A DNA stretch of 64,000 bases from SAR324 cluster bacterium. GTDB lineage: Bacteria > SAR324 > NAC60-12. The stretch is taken from positions 186,001-250,000 of the forward strand of contig JANQJU010000033.1 in NCBI GenBank assembly GCA_028281495.1. The letters run 5' to 3'. The notes under the pieces were generated by a model. The model made no database searches, was not told the DNA's origin, and saw nothing but the letters and a program-made list of their open reading frames with translations. Within the stretch, counting starts at the first letter, position 1, and each line of letters begins with the position of its first letter. The translations under genes and the position numbers were made by a program. This document shows, in pieces, positions 41,927 to 51,105 of this stretch.

Positions 41927-43078
41927 ATGCAGCACATGTCAATTTCTGAGAGCAACTACGAAAAACTTCCTGGCCATAGTGGACGGGGTATTTTCTTTTG
42001 GAAATCCAAAACTCGATTGTATCTAGGCCCTGACCATCTGCTAATCGAACTCAGCGATTGGGTCTCGGAGCACTATCAACGGATTTACTATCGAGACGTT
42101 CAAGCTGTCCTTGTGGAAGCCACTTATCGCCAAAGAAACTGGACCATAATCCTAGTATCATTAGCTATCTTGTTTGGGGTCTTTCTCCTCGTCAGTTTAG
42201 GCACTTCGATGGTACTGACCGGATTCTGGATATTCTGGGTGGGCCTGTTCGTATCCGCAGCCCTGGTAAATCATTGGCGAGGCGCTGGTTGCCAATGCCA
42301 TGTGGTCACTCCGGTTCAAAAGGCAGAATTATCCTCGCTCAATCGACTCCCAATGGCACTCAGTGTTGTGGAATTGATCAAAGCCAAAGTTCGAGAAGCT
42401 CAAGGAGTTTTATCCCAAGAAGAAGTCTCCGCGAACGACTTAGACACCCAACAGGTCTTGGCTCACCATCCCGGCTATGTTCCCGATACTTCTGCTCCGC
42501 CTCAGTATGTTTATCGTGGCACCTGGCATTGGCTCAGCTTTGGATTGTCAATCGTCTCGGCAGGCATGGTGGGATTGAGCTTGATCGAACGCAGCATCCT
42601 ACAATCCATTGTTGGTGGGATATTTTTTTATGTCTCAGGTGTGTGCATCGTGATGGCTCTGATCAATCAACGAAAAGCGATGTTGCCCGATGGCCTCCGA
42701 TGGATGACCTGGGCATTGTTCTTTTACATCGCCCTTTCCTTGTTTGCCTCCCAGATGATTGGGGTCATTCTTGTGGCTACCGAAGATCCAACATTGTTAG
42801 AAAACTCATGGGAGATGTTTGAATATATTGCGACCCTACCTCTCGAAGACTATCCGGTTCTCTATGGATTGACTGTCGTGTCTCTCGTCATAAATCTCAT
42901 TTTTGGAGTTTTGGGTATGTTGCTCCTGAGCCTGACTCGGTTCCCGGAATATTCTGATACAGCATTGTCTTCTTCCAGCCGTTCGGAACCTAGCACTGAC
43001 TTGGAACCTAGCAGCGCTCCCCCTCCGACAGATCAATCCTCTTCCGAAGATTCCTCCGACCCCCGTACCGGAGTGTGA
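41927..43078 (+). CDS. Membrane protein of the MoxR cluster, unknown
   Basis: A 383-residue protein. A soluble N-terminal part (about 10-65) resembles a small PH-like domain (RLYLGPDHLLIEL, RIYYRDVQAVLVE). About six helices follow in two groups (70-115; 195-335), and the C terminus is a Ser/Pro/Glu-rich tail. The start is not fixed by a good ribosome site; ATG 41936 three codons later is possible. It begins the compact run ending at 50421, with only 1 bp to the next gene, so it likely belongs to the MoxR/DUF58 module. No catalytic motif seen. Confidence 0.72.
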   Translation: MQHMSISESNYEKLPGHSGRGIFFWKSKTRLYLGPDHLLIELSDWVSEHYQRIYYRDVQAVLVEATYRQRNWTIILVSLAILFGVFLLVSLGTSMVLTGFWIFWVGLFVSAALVNHWRGAGCQCHVVTPVQKAELSSLNRLPMALSVVELIKAKVREAQGVLSQEEVSANDLDTQQVLAHHPGYVPDTSAPPQYVYRGTWHWLSFGLSIVSAGMVGLSLIERSILQSIVGGIFFYVSGVCIVMALINQRKAMLPDGLRWMTWALFFYIALSLFASQMIGVILVATEDPTLLENSWEMFEYIATLPLEDYPVLYGLTVVSLVINLIFGVLGMLLLSLTRFPEYSDTALSSSSRSEPSTDLEPSSAPPPTDQSSSEDSSDPRTGV

Positions 43079-43079
43079 C

Positions 43080-43379
43080 ATGTCTCTGGCTTTACAACGT
43101 TGTTTGCATCATGAAGAACGAGAGGCAGTAGCCCAATGCCCAGAGTGTACTCGTTATTATTGTCGAGAGTGCATTACCGATCATAATGGACGGGTTGTCT
43201 GCAAGACCTGCTTACAAAAATTGGTGACTCCTGTGGCGTCACAAACCCAGTTCATGCGGCGAATGTTACGTGGAGGGATGTGTGTCGTGAGTTTTTATCT
43301 CTTGTGGTTATTTTTTTATTACTTGGGAGAAATCTTTTATCAGATCCCGGAGACGTTTCATGAAGGCACCATCTGGTAA
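43080..43379 (+). CDS. Small B-box-like zinc-binding membrane protein
   Basis: A 99-residue protein. Residues 8-44 carry Cys/His pairs spaced as a B-box/zinc-ribbon: CLHH, AQCPECTRYYCREC, DHNGRVVCKTC. One membrane helix follows at about 66-86 (MCVVSFYLLWLFFYYLG). Such B-box-like domains occur at the N terminus of bacterial membrane proteins, including rhomboids and DUF proteins, and probably hold zinc for protein contacts. It starts 1 bp after one gene and overlaps the next by 20 bp, so all are translated together. Confidence 0.8.
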   Translation: MSLALQRCLHHEEREAVAQCPECTRYYCRECITDHNGRVVCKTCLQKLVTPVASQTQFMRRMLRGGMCVVSFYLLWLFFYYLGEIFYQIPETFHEGTIW

Positions 43380-45051
43380 CATGAAATTGGAACAACAAGC
43401 GGAAAAACACGCGGTTGAACTTTGGGAAGAAACGGTACATCTCCTCCGTTCCTTGCCTCTGGAATACTGGGGAACCTACTATCTTGGCAGTTTGCCGTTT
43501 TTCTTGGGGTTGCTGTATTTTTGGATCGACATGACTCAGAATGCCTTGGCAAATCGTCATCTCAGTACAGCCGCTTTAGGCATGGCGTGCTTATTCCTCT
43601 GGATGAAATCGTGGCAAGCGGTATTCGCTAATCAGTTGTATCGCCATATTTGTAACGAGCCTTCCCAGCCCTGGACGCTACATCGGCTCAGCACGCTCGT
43701 TTTCACCCAAACTTTGGTCCAACCTTCTGGACTGTTTGTAAAACCCCTCTCAGCGATCTTCATGATCCCCTATGGGTGGGTTGCTGCCTTCTATCAAAAT
43801 ATAACCGTATTGACCGCACGGCCTTTAAAAAACAACCGGTCTTCGATTGTAACTTCGGCATGGAAAGAGGCCAAGCGTTGGCCTTTACAAAACCATTGGG
43901 CGCTTTCGGTTTTGTTTGTTTTGCGTTTAGTTATGTTAATCAACATTGGAGTAGCCAGCGTCGTCATTCCTGAATGGGGAGCCATGTTAATGGGATGGGA
44001 AGATTTATTTTCTACCAGTTTTTGGTATTTGGAAGATCCTATATTTTGGCTCATGGTTTTGGGTTTCACCTACCTATGCAGCGATCCTTTTGTGAAAGCA
44101 CTCTACGTCTTACGTTGCCACTATGGAGAATCCCTAGAAACTGGAGAAGACTTGAAAGTCGATCTACAGCGTATGGCCCATCACCTAGGAAAAACAGCTG
44201 TTTTCTGCCTAACAATCCTCACATTTGTGAGTGGATTCGGCGATACTCTCCATGCTCAGAAGGCTTCCAACCCTACCGTTTTGCAGGAAACGCTCACGCC
44301 TCAGGGAACCGCAGTTTCGAAAGAAGCCTTGAACCAAGCCTTACAAACCGTATTGCAAGAACCCGAATATGCTTGGAAATTGAGATTCTTGGAAAATGAA
44401 GAAGAGCCGGGACCACTCCGATCTTTCTTGAATATGATCCGCGATGGAATCAACACGGTATTCGAATGGATCGGAGATGGGATCGAATGGCTCTCGGAAG
44501 CTATCGATTCGCTCACTCCGGAAGGCCGCCCACTGTCTTCGACCTGGGTGGATGAACTAGCCCATAGCCCGGGGTTGATTTTGGCGCTGATTGGACTGGT
44601 TTTCGTGATTTTGGGAATTGTCATGTGGCGCATTTTTCAACAACGGCGTCTTCAAACCGTGACTGAAACGGCCCAAGGCGAATCAGCGCTCCCAGATCTC
44701 ACCGAAGAACATATTGCTGCCGACGCCTTGCCCGAAGAAGAATGGCGAACCATCGCCTCGAAACTGATGGCTGAAGGTAAATTTCGTTTGGCACTGCGTG
44801 CTCTCTACCTCGCCTCCTTAGCGTATTTGGGACGTCAAAACCTCATTGTTATTCAATTGTTTAAATCGAACCGCGATTATCTCCGAGAAGTTCAACGACG
44901 CCAACATGCGTTCCCGGAAATGCAAAATCCTTTTTTGCAAAACATCCGATTGTTCGAACAGTCCTGGTATGGTGAATACGACGTAACTCCTGAGATACTT
45001 GAAAGTTTTACTCAAAACCAAGAGAGGATCAAAACGAGTGTCGAAAACTAA
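43360..45051 (+). CDS. Membrane protein with C-terminal DUF4129-like domain
   Basis: A 563-residue membrane protein. Several helices lie in the first about 290 residues. A periplasmic stretch has paired amphipathic helices (DGINTVFEWIGDGIEWL) and is followed by a final helix (about 410-430). The cytosolic C-terminal domain (about 475-560) resembles DUF4129: LALRALYLASLAYLGRQ, NRDYLREVQRR and FEQSWYGEYDVTPE. DUF4129 proteins are regular members of MoxR/DUF58 gene sets. GGAG precedes the ATG eight bases upstream; the gene overlaps both neighbours. Role unknown. Confidence 0.8.
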   Translation: MKAPSGNMKLEQQAEKHAVELWEETVHLLRSLPLEYWGTYYLGSLPFFLGLLYFWIDMTQNALANRHLSTAALGMACLFLWMKSWQAVFANQLYRHICNEPSQPWTLHRLSTLVFTQTLVQPSGLFVKPLSAIFMIPYGWVAAFYQNITVLTARPLKNNRSSIVTSAWKEAKRWPLQNHWALSVLFVLRLVMLINIGVASVVIPEWGAMLMGWEDLFSTSFWYLEDPIFWLMVLGFTYLCSDPFVKALYVLRCHYGESLETGEDLKVDLQRMAHHLGKTAVFCLTILTFVSGFGDTLHAQKASNPTVLQETLTPQGTAVSKEALNQALQTVLQEPEYAWKLRFLENEEEPGPLRSFLNMIRDGINTVFEWIGDGIEWLSEAIDSLTPEGRPLSSTWVDELAHSPGLILALIGLVFVILGIVMWRIFQQRRLQTVTETAQGESALPDLTEEHIAADALPEEEWRTIASKLMAEGKFRLALRALYLASLAYLGRQNLIVIQLFKSNRDYLREVQRRQHAFPEMQNPFLQNIRLFEQSWYGEYDVTPEILESFTQNQERIKTSVEN

Positions 45052-46240
45052 ACCTTGGATTGTGCTCTTATGCATAAGCGGCCTGCTATTCTTTGTTTTT
45101 GGACTGGCACAACTGCTTGTTGCTCGTTTCGAACGCGGGGGGGGCTTTCCAGAATACTCCACTCTCCGCACCGACCCTTTGGGCAGTAAAGCATTTTATG
45201 AAGCCCTGCAATCGCTCCCGCATCTCACCGTAACCCGTAATCTCCAGCCTTGGTATCGACTGTCCCCCTCCCCATCTAAAACGGTTTTTTGGCTTGGTGA
45301 AGAAAGCCTTCAATTGGCGTTACTGCCTCCTGAAGTCTTAGATAAATTAGAAGCGTTCATCCATGAAGGCAATCGCTTGGTGATTACCTTCTCTCCCAGG
45401 GAACAACCCGATGCTGACTATCTGTACAATTTTTATAAGGCCTTGGAAGAAGAAGACGAAGATGAAAAATCCTTGGGAGAACGCTGGGGCTTTTCCATGC
45501 GCCATACCAGTTTGCAAATTGTAGGAACCGAGGAGGAAGAAACCATTTATGAACCCCTGACCGCCTTAGGCGCGGAGGGTTACACTGAATGGAATGAGAT
45601 GGAGTGGTATAGCGGGTTGTTTTTTATCGACCTAGAGACAGTATGGACTCCAATTTTATCCGTGACCACCGGTCCCGTCTTGATCGAAAGGTCTTGGGGC
45701 AAAGGTAGCATTGTGATGGCTACCGACTCTTACTTTCTGAGCAACGAAGGTGTGTGGGATGATCCACAATCAGAACTGCTCGTATGGCTGGTCGGTCTCC
45801 ATTCGCATATCGTTTTTGACGAAGTGCATTTGGGTATCACAGAACGTGCTGGAGTGATGTCCTTAGCTCTGAAGTATCGTTTGCATGGAGTGATTGTGGT
45901 TTTGTTCTTATTAGCAGGCTTGATGTTATGGCGTAATGCCATTGCCTTCATGCCCGCGTATGACGACAGTCGGATGTCTCAGTTCCATCCACAATCTGGC
46001 CGAGATTCTATGACGGGGTTTATCAGCTTGTTAAAACGAGCGATTCGTTCCAACGATTTAACATTCGAATGTTGGAAAGCTTGGAGTCATTCGGCCTCTT
46101 TGCGTAAAGGTATTTCTGAAGAAAAGTATCAACAAATCGAAAGCTTAGTTCAACAAGAACAACAAAAATCACCTAAGGAACGTCAGCCTCTGAAAACGTA
46201 TCAGGCGATTCAACACATTCTCAATTACCGGCATCATTAA
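45038..46240 (+). CDS. DUF4350-domain membrane protein
   Basis: A 400-residue protein with one N-terminal helix (WIVLLCISGLLFFVFGL) and a second near 288-308. Between them lies a domain in the DUF4350 pattern: YSTLRTDPLGSKAFYEAL, VFWLGEES, LEAFIHEGNRLVIT and GSIVMATDSYFLSN. This looks like a receiver-like alpha/beta fold in the periplasm. The GTG start at 45038 has AGAGAGG upstream and overlaps the preceding stop by 14 bp; a TTG at 44999 is less likely. It is a usual partner of MoxR and DUF58 proteins. Confidence 0.82.
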   Translation: MSKTKPWIVLLCISGLLFFVFGLAQLLVARFERGGGFPEYSTLRTDPLGSKAFYEALQSLPHLTVTRNLQPWYRLSPSPSKTVFWLGEESLQLALLPPEVLDKLEAFIHEGNRLVITFSPREQPDADYLYNFYKALEEEDEDEKSLGERWGFSMRHTSLQIVGTEEEETIYEPLTALGAEGYTEWNEMEWYSGLFFIDLETVWTPILSVTTGPVLIERSWGKGSIVMATDSYFLSNEGVWDDPQSELLVWLVGLHSHIVFDEVHLGITERAGVMSLALKYRLHGVIVVLFLLAGLMLWRNAIAFMPAYDDSRMSQFHPQSGRDSMTGFISLLKRAIRSNDLTFECWKAWSHSASLRKGISEEKYQQIESLVQQEQQKSPKERQPLKTYQAIQHILNYRHH

Positions 46241-46318
46241 CTGGAATGGCATGGGCTGATTCCCTTGTTGTTCCATCATTGAACAACCCACAGTTTGAAA
46301 CATAAAGGAGGTCGGAGC

Positions 46319-47284
46319 GTGCATGCTGATCTAGAACATTTGACGGAAATATTGACCCGTGCCCGTGCTGAAATCGGCAAAGTGATTATTGGTCAATCCC
46401 CAGTAATCGACCAGGTATTGATTTGTATTTTTAGTGGTCAACACGCCCTGATTGAAGGAGTTCCTGGAGTGGCCAAAACGTTATTAGTGCGCACGTTGGC
46501 CCGTGTTTTGGGAAGCGATTTCAATCGAATCCAATTCACTCCGGACCTCATGCCTGCTGATATCACAGGCACCAACGTGTTCAATATGCAACTCAACGAG
46601 TTTTCCCTCATTCAGGGGCCGATATTCACTACATTTTTACTTGCCGATGAAATCAACCGCGCCCCCGCCAAAACCCAGTCAGCTCTGCTCCAAGCAATGC
46701 AAGAGCATTCGGTGACGATTGATCGAGAAACCTACCCATTGTCTCCCAATTTTACTGTCTTTGCCACACAGAACCCCATCGATTACGAGGGCACGTATCC
46801 GTTACCGGAAGCCCAAAAAGACCGATTCATGCTGAAAATCCAAATGCCCTTTCCCAATCGTGAAGAGGAAATCATATTGGCAAGACGCTGCTTGGGACAA
46901 GAATCTCCAGAACGCATTTTAGAGGCAGGGGAAGTTCAGCCTGTGATGCAAGGTGAAGATTTGGTGAAGCTTCGGCAATTTTTAGAGCAAATCCACCTCA
47001 AGGAAGAACTCATCCATTACCTAGTCGATATCGTCCGCAAAACCCGCGCCCATGAAAGCGTCCTCGTGGGAGCTGGTCCTCGCGCCGTGCAAGCTTGGTT
47101 GTGGGGAAGCCGGGTGGCGGCAGCCTTAGATCAACGCGATTTTGTCACCCCTGACGATATCAAATCCTTAGCCACTCCTATCTTAGGGCACCGATTGATC
47201 TTGCGTCCAGAGTTTGAAATCGAGGGACTCACCGTTCCTGAAGTATTGGATTCCATCTTACAAGAGGTTGCTGTTCCCAAATGA
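46319..47284 (+). CDS. MoxR-family AAA+ ATPase
   Basis: A 321-residue AAA+ ATPase. Walker A is GVPGVAKT (47-54), Walker B LLADEINRAP, sensor-1 FATQNPIDYEGTYPLPEAQKDRF, and GAGPRAVQAW marks the C-terminal lid. MoxR proteins are chaperone-like ATPases working with VWA/DUF58 proteins in maturation of complexes or envelope stress responses. The GTG start at 46319 has AAGGAGG seven bases upstream, better than a TTG at 46295. Its stop overlaps the start of the DUF58 gene (ATGA), the standard pairing. Confidence 0.94.
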   Translation: MHADLEHLTEILTRARAEIGKVIIGQSPVIDQVLICIFSGQHALIEGVPGVAKTLLVRTLARVLGSDFNRIQFTPDLMPADITGTNVFNMQLNEFSLIQGPIFTTFLLADEINRAPAKTQSALLQAMQEHSVTIDRETYPLSPNFTVFATQNPIDYEGTYPLPEAQKDRFMLKIQMPFPNREEEIILARRCLGQESPERILEAGEVQPVMQGEDLVKLRQFLEQIHLKEELIHYLVDIVRKTRAHESVLVGAGPRAVQAWLWGSRVAAALDQRDFVTPDDIKSLATPILGHRLILRPEFEIEGLTVPEVLDSILQEVAVPK

Positions 47285-48624
47285 TAGTCCCTCACACTCG
47301 CTTGATTTGGATTACTGGCCTTGTTGGCCTCCCATGTGCGGCACTTGGAGGAATCCTGCCGGAATGGCTGATGGGGATCGCCCTCTTTGCTCTCAGTAGC
47401 ACGGGTTTCATTTTGCTCGACGCGTTTCGTTCACGCCACGGCCTCCGCCAGTTTCGCATCGAATCGCCTGACTTGGTGCGTCTCTCCAAAGACCGCGCAG
47501 GGCATTGGGAATTACAAATACACCACCCGCTCTCCCCCCGCCAATTGCTGCATATTGGTATTGATTACCCACCCGAATTCAAGGCGCTTGCAGAAGATCA
47601 ATGGGTTTCACTGCAAAAGAACCACCCCATCTCTCGCATTCGTTGGTCGTGTACCCCTCAGCATCGTGGAGTGTATCATCTCACCCATTGCTATTTAGAA
47701 GTTTTCTCACCGTGGCGATTTTGGACGTATCGGAAAGCCCATCCAATTCAAACCGAACTGCGAGTCTATCCCAATCTGTTCACCGAACGGGAAATGATGG
47801 CTGCTATTTTTTTAAACCAAGCCAATATTGGTTTGCATACCCAACGTCAGGTGGGACAAGGTCGTGATTTTGAAAAGCTACGCAAGTATTTGCCAGGAGA
47901 TAGTTTGAATACGATCCATTGGCGTGCTACGGCCAAACGAGGTCATCTCGTGACCAAAGAGTATGAGATTGAACGCATTCAAGAAATCTATGTCGTGGTT
48001 GATGCCTCCCGTTTGAGCGCTCGCTCCAGTCATGACAAAGAGGGAGCTTCCAATTCCGAAACGATCCTGGAACGCTTCATTTCAACAGCCTTGATTTTAG
48101 GACTCGTTGCGGAAAAACAAGGAGACTTGTTTGGTCTTCTGACCTTCAGCGACCAGATGCATAGTTTCATTCGTGCCAAAGCTGGGACAGCACATTTCAA
48201 TACCTGCCGGGATGCGATTTATACTTTGGACTCCCAATCGGTGACACCCAACTTCGAAGAACTGTGTGCATTCATCCGAACCCGGCTCCGCAGACGTGCC
48301 CTGCTTGCCATACTTACCAATCTAGACGACCCTGTATTGGCTGATAGTTTTGTGCGAAATATCTCGATCATTGCCAAGCAGCACTTGGTATTGGTCCATA
48401 CTCTTCAATCTCCACAGGTTGCCCCATTGTATTCTCACCGCAAGGTGGAACAAGAAGAGGCCCTCTATTCCGCTTTAGCAGGACATGTGCGGTGGCATCA
48501 ATTGAAAGAGTTGGAAAAGCAATTGCTCCGACAAGGCGTACAATTCTCACAAGCGACTCAGGAGCACTTGGCTTTGCAGTTGGTAACCCAATATTTGAAT
48601 GTAAAAAATCGGCAATTGTTATGA
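47281..48624 (+). CDS. DUF58-domain protein (MoxR partner)
   Basis: A 447-residue protein with two N-terminal helices (about 8-45) and a DUF58/VWA-like domain. The DUF58 signature is QGRDFEKLRKYLPGDS, IHWRATAKRGHLVTKEYE and then VVVDASRLSAR, where D-x-S is the start of a MIDAS-like site. Such proteins bind MoxR ATPases. It overlaps the MoxR stop by 4 bp and its own stop overlaps the next start (ATGA), giving three coupled genes. Confidence 0.92.
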   Translation: MIVPHTRLIWITGLVGLPCAALGGILPEWLMGIALFALSSTGFILLDAFRSRHGLRQFRIESPDLVRLSKDRAGHWELQIHHPLSPRQLLHIGIDYPPEFKALAEDQWVSLQKNHPISRIRWSCTPQHRGVYHLTHCYLEVFSPWRFWTYRKAHPIQTELRVYPNLFTEREMMAAIFLNQANIGLHTQRQVGQGRDFEKLRKYLPGDSLNTIHWRATAKRGHLVTKEYEIERIQEIYVVVDASRLSARSSHDKEGASNSETILERFISTALILGLVAEKQGDLFGLLTFSDQMHSFIRAKAGTAHFNTCRDAIYTLDSQSVTPNFEELCAFIRTRLRRRALLAILTNLDDPVLADSFVRNISIIAKQHLVLVHTLQSPQVAPLYSHRKVEQEEALYSALAGHVRWHQLKELEKQLLRQGVQFSQATQEHLALQLVTQYLNVKNRQLL

Positions 48625-49631
48625 TTATCGATCTCCAACGTTTTGTAGAAGAAGAGCGACCTTATTGGAAAGAGCTTGAGCAGCAATTGCAGCGCCTCGA
48701 AGCTGAACCTGTCCTCCGTCTGTCCATCGAAGAACTCACCCATTTTCACTATTTGTATGAGCGAACCTCTGCGGGTTTAGGAAAAATCATAACATTCTCT
48801 TCTGAACCACAACTGCGGGAATACTTGGAATCTCTGGTCAGCCGAGCTTATAGCGAGATTCACTCGGTCCGCCAGAAGACACAACGATTCTCTCCGTTCC
48901 GCTGGTTTTTCCGGACCTTTCCTCAAACCTTCCGTCGGCACTTTCGTTTATTTGTATTAGCAACTGTAGTGACTCTCCTGGGCAGTAGCTTTGGTGGTTT
49001 TATATTGATGGTCGACCCAGACGAAAAAGCGGTTATCATGCCCTTTGGCCATCTACTCGGTGACCCTTCGGAACGGGTTCGCAAAGAAGAACAGGCAGGC
49101 ACAGAGGAAGATCGTTTGAAAGGGGTGAAATCTCGATTTTCAGCCTATTTGATGGAAAACAACATTCGGGTTTCTTTTTTCACACTGGCTTCAGGCATTG
49201 TTTGGGGCATTGGCACCTTGGTGATCTTATTTTACAATGGTGTGATTTTGGGTGCCGTTGCTGTGGACTACGTTTTAGCAGGAGAGCTCAAATTTCTGTT
49301 GGGATGGCTGATGCCGCATGGGGTGATCGAAATCCCTGCAATCCTCATTGCCGGCCAAGCTGGGTTCTTGCTGGGATCGGCTTTGATCGGTTGGGGGAAT
49401 CGACAATCCTTAAGAATGCGATTACGCCAAATTTCCAACGATCTCGTCACACTGATTGCAGCCGTAGCACTCTTTCTTGTTTGGGCAGGACTCATCGAAT
49501 CTTTTCTTTCCCAGTATCATGAACCTGTGATCCCCTATGCTTGGAAAATCGGCTTTGGTAGTCTTGAATTTGGTCTGCTGGTGTTTTTTCTCAGTTGGTC
49601 TGGCAGAAAACAAGTGAAGCCCTCAACGTAA
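48621..49631 (+). CDS. SpoIIM-like membrane protein (DUF95)
   Basis: A 336-residue membrane protein of the stage II sporulation protein M family. An N-terminal cytosolic helical part (about 1-95, FVEEERPYWKELEQQLQ) precedes five or so helices. The family motif region reads NNIRVSFFTLASGIVWGIGT and LPHG-like MPHGVIEIPAILIAG. The start at 48621 is inside the previous stop; upstream frame is an overlap only. SpoIIM-like proteins occur widely in non-sporulating bacteria with MoxR and RDD genes, so sporulation is not implied. Confidence 0.9.
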   Translation: MIIDLQRFVEEERPYWKELEQQLQRLEAEPVLRLSIEELTHFHYLYERTSAGLGKIITFSSEPQLREYLESLVSRAYSEIHSVRQKTQRFSPFRWFFRTFPQTFRRHFRLFVLATVVTLLGSSFGGFILMVDPDEKAVIMPFGHLLGDPSERVRKEEQAGTEEDRLKGVKSRFSAYLMENNIRVSFFTLASGIVWGIGTLVILFYNGVILGAVAVDYVLAGELKFLLGWLMPHGVIEIPAILIAGQAGFLLGSALIGWGNRQSLRMRLRQISNDLVTLIAAVALFLVWAGLIESFLSQYHEPVIPYAWKIGFGSLEFGLLVFFLSWSGRKQVKPST

Positions 49632-49653
49632 GCCTTCCATCACAAAAAAATTC

Positions 49654-50421
49654 ATGCTCAACGAAAAGATCAATAAACAGATTATCCAAACCCCGGAAGG
49701 CATCACCTTTTCTTTGGTCCTGGCAGGACCTGTAGTACGAGGCTTGGCTTGGATGATCGACTTGATTGGAATCACAGTGGTCACGGGATTTACCAACAAA
49801 ATCGCTGGCTCCTTGAAAGTGATCGATCCTGATTTTGCCCAAGCGTTGGCCATGCTCAGCTATTTCGCCATTTCGATTGGATACGGCATCCTGCTCGAAT
49901 GGCGATGGCAAGGACAAACTTTGGGAAAACGCCTCATGCGTCTGCGTGTGATGGATGCCCACGGGCTCAAACTCCAATTCGGCCAAGTGGTGATCCGGAA
50001 TCTATTACGTTTCGTGGACATGCTACCCGCTTTTTACCTGCTTGGCGGGATCACCTGTTTGCTGCATCGGCACTCACAACGCTTGGGGGATATTGCAGCC
50101 AATACCATCGTGGTACGCACTCCGAAAATTGCTCAACCCGACTTGGATCAACTCCTTTCACTGCAATACAATTCATTCCGTGAACACACCCATTTGGTCG
50201 CGCGGCTTCGTCAAAAAATCTCTCCAGAAGAGGCCTCCCTTATCCTACAAGCCCTGATGCGTCGAGACCTCCTTGACGATAAAGCACGCACCGAGTTGTT
50301 TCATCACATCGCTTCCCATTGCCAATCCCTCACTCCCTTTCCGCCGGAAACGACTCATACCCTTTCCGACGAACAGTACGTGCGCAATGTGGCCGATGTT
50401 CTGTTTCGATCTCAATTGTGA
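49654..50421 (+). CDS. RDD-family membrane protein
   Basis: A 255-residue protein. An RDD domain lies at about 20-155, with R-x-x-A-x-x-x-D (RGLAWMIDLIG) and TLGKRLMRLRVMD; three helices lie within it. The C-terminal about 90 residues are a soluble helical part. RDD proteins are small membrane proteins often next to SpoIIM and MoxR genes, possibly transporters. It ends the module that begins at 41927. No clear ribosome site precedes the ATG. Confidence 0.88.
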   Translation: MLNEKINKQIIQTPEGITFSLVLAGPVVRGLAWMIDLIGITVVTGFTNKIAGSLKVIDPDFAQALAMLSYFAISIGYGILLEWRWQGQTLGKRLMRLRVMDAHGLKLQFGQVVIRNLLRFVDMLPAFYLLGGITCLLHRHSQRLGDIAANTIVVRTPKIAQPDLDQLLSLQYNSFREHTHLVARLRQKISPEEASLILQALMRRDLLDDKARTELFHHIASHCQSLTPFPPETTHTLSDEQYVRNVADVLFRSQL

Positions 50422-50463
50422 TCCTCAATACGATTCCCTTAACACTCTTGCAAAAACACATCT

Positions 50464-51105
50464 ATGTCTCGTACACATTCATACTTCGTAACTGGTATTG
50501 GAACCGATATCGGAAAAACCGTGGTTGCAGCAATTCTTACAGAAGTTTTGCATGCTGATTATTGGAAACCCGTCCAAGCCGGAGGTTTGGATCAGTCAGA
50601 TACTCTCAAAGTCCAATCCCTTATTTCCAACCCTCACAGTCAATTCCATCCTGAAGCGTATCGTCTCAGTCAACCGCAATCACCCCATGCTGCCGCGTCG
50701 CTGGATGGGATTTCGATTCAGCTCGATTCATTTCACTTACCAGACACACAACGTCCCCTGATCGTAGAAGGAGCAGGCGGTCTTTTAGTTCCTCTGAATA
50801 CACAATCCCTCATGGTTGATTTGATAAGCCATTTAGGGTTGCCAGTGATTTTGGTTTCCAAAAACTACTTAGGGAGTATCAACCACACGTTATTATCGAT
50901 TGAAGCCTTACAAAACCGAAATATTTCTCTTGAAGGAATCATATTTAACGGATTGCCGACCCCAGCAACCGAGTCGATCATTTTGGATTATACTGGGGTG
51001 GATTGTTTAGGAAGGATCACAGAGGAGCCGGAGGTGACTCCGGCTATGATCAAAAAATATGCAAATCAATGGGATCAACGTTTTCTTTTCCCAAACCCTC
51101 CATAA
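50464..51105 (+). CDS. bioD: Dethiobiotin synthetase
   Basis: A 213-residue cytosolic enzyme for the penultimate step of biotin synthesis (7,8-diaminopelargonate plus CO2 plus ATP to dethiobiotin). The P-loop is GIGTDIGKT, followed by WKPVQAGG and VEGAGGLLVPL, the three family motifs, with residues for the nucleotide at SKNYLGSINHT. Length is slightly short for BioD. No other bio gene is adjacent. The ribosome site is weak. Its 3' end overlaps the convergent gene at 51075 by 31 bp. Confidence 0.92.
   Translation: MSRTHSYFVTGIGTDIGKTVVAAILTEVLHADYWKPVQAGGLDQSDTLKVQSLISNPHSQFHPEAYRLSQPQSPHAAASLDGISIQLDSFHLPDTQRPLIVEGAGGLLVPLNTQSLMVDLISHLGLPVILVSKNYLGSINHTLLSIEALQNRNISLEGIIFNGLPTPATESIILDYTGVDCLGRITEEPEVTPAMIKKYANQWDQRFLFPNPP

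Noticed and set aside
42058..42822. 254-residue plus-strand frame inside the membrane protein gene at 41927
   Set aside because: It lies in a shifted frame of a real gene and is rich in Arg, Cys and Ser without any domain pattern.
48621..49631. Sporulation gene implied by SpoIIM similarity
   Set aside because: SpoIIM-like proteins are common in non-sporulating bacteria with MoxR clusters; no other sporulation genes are present and the envelope is Gram-negative.
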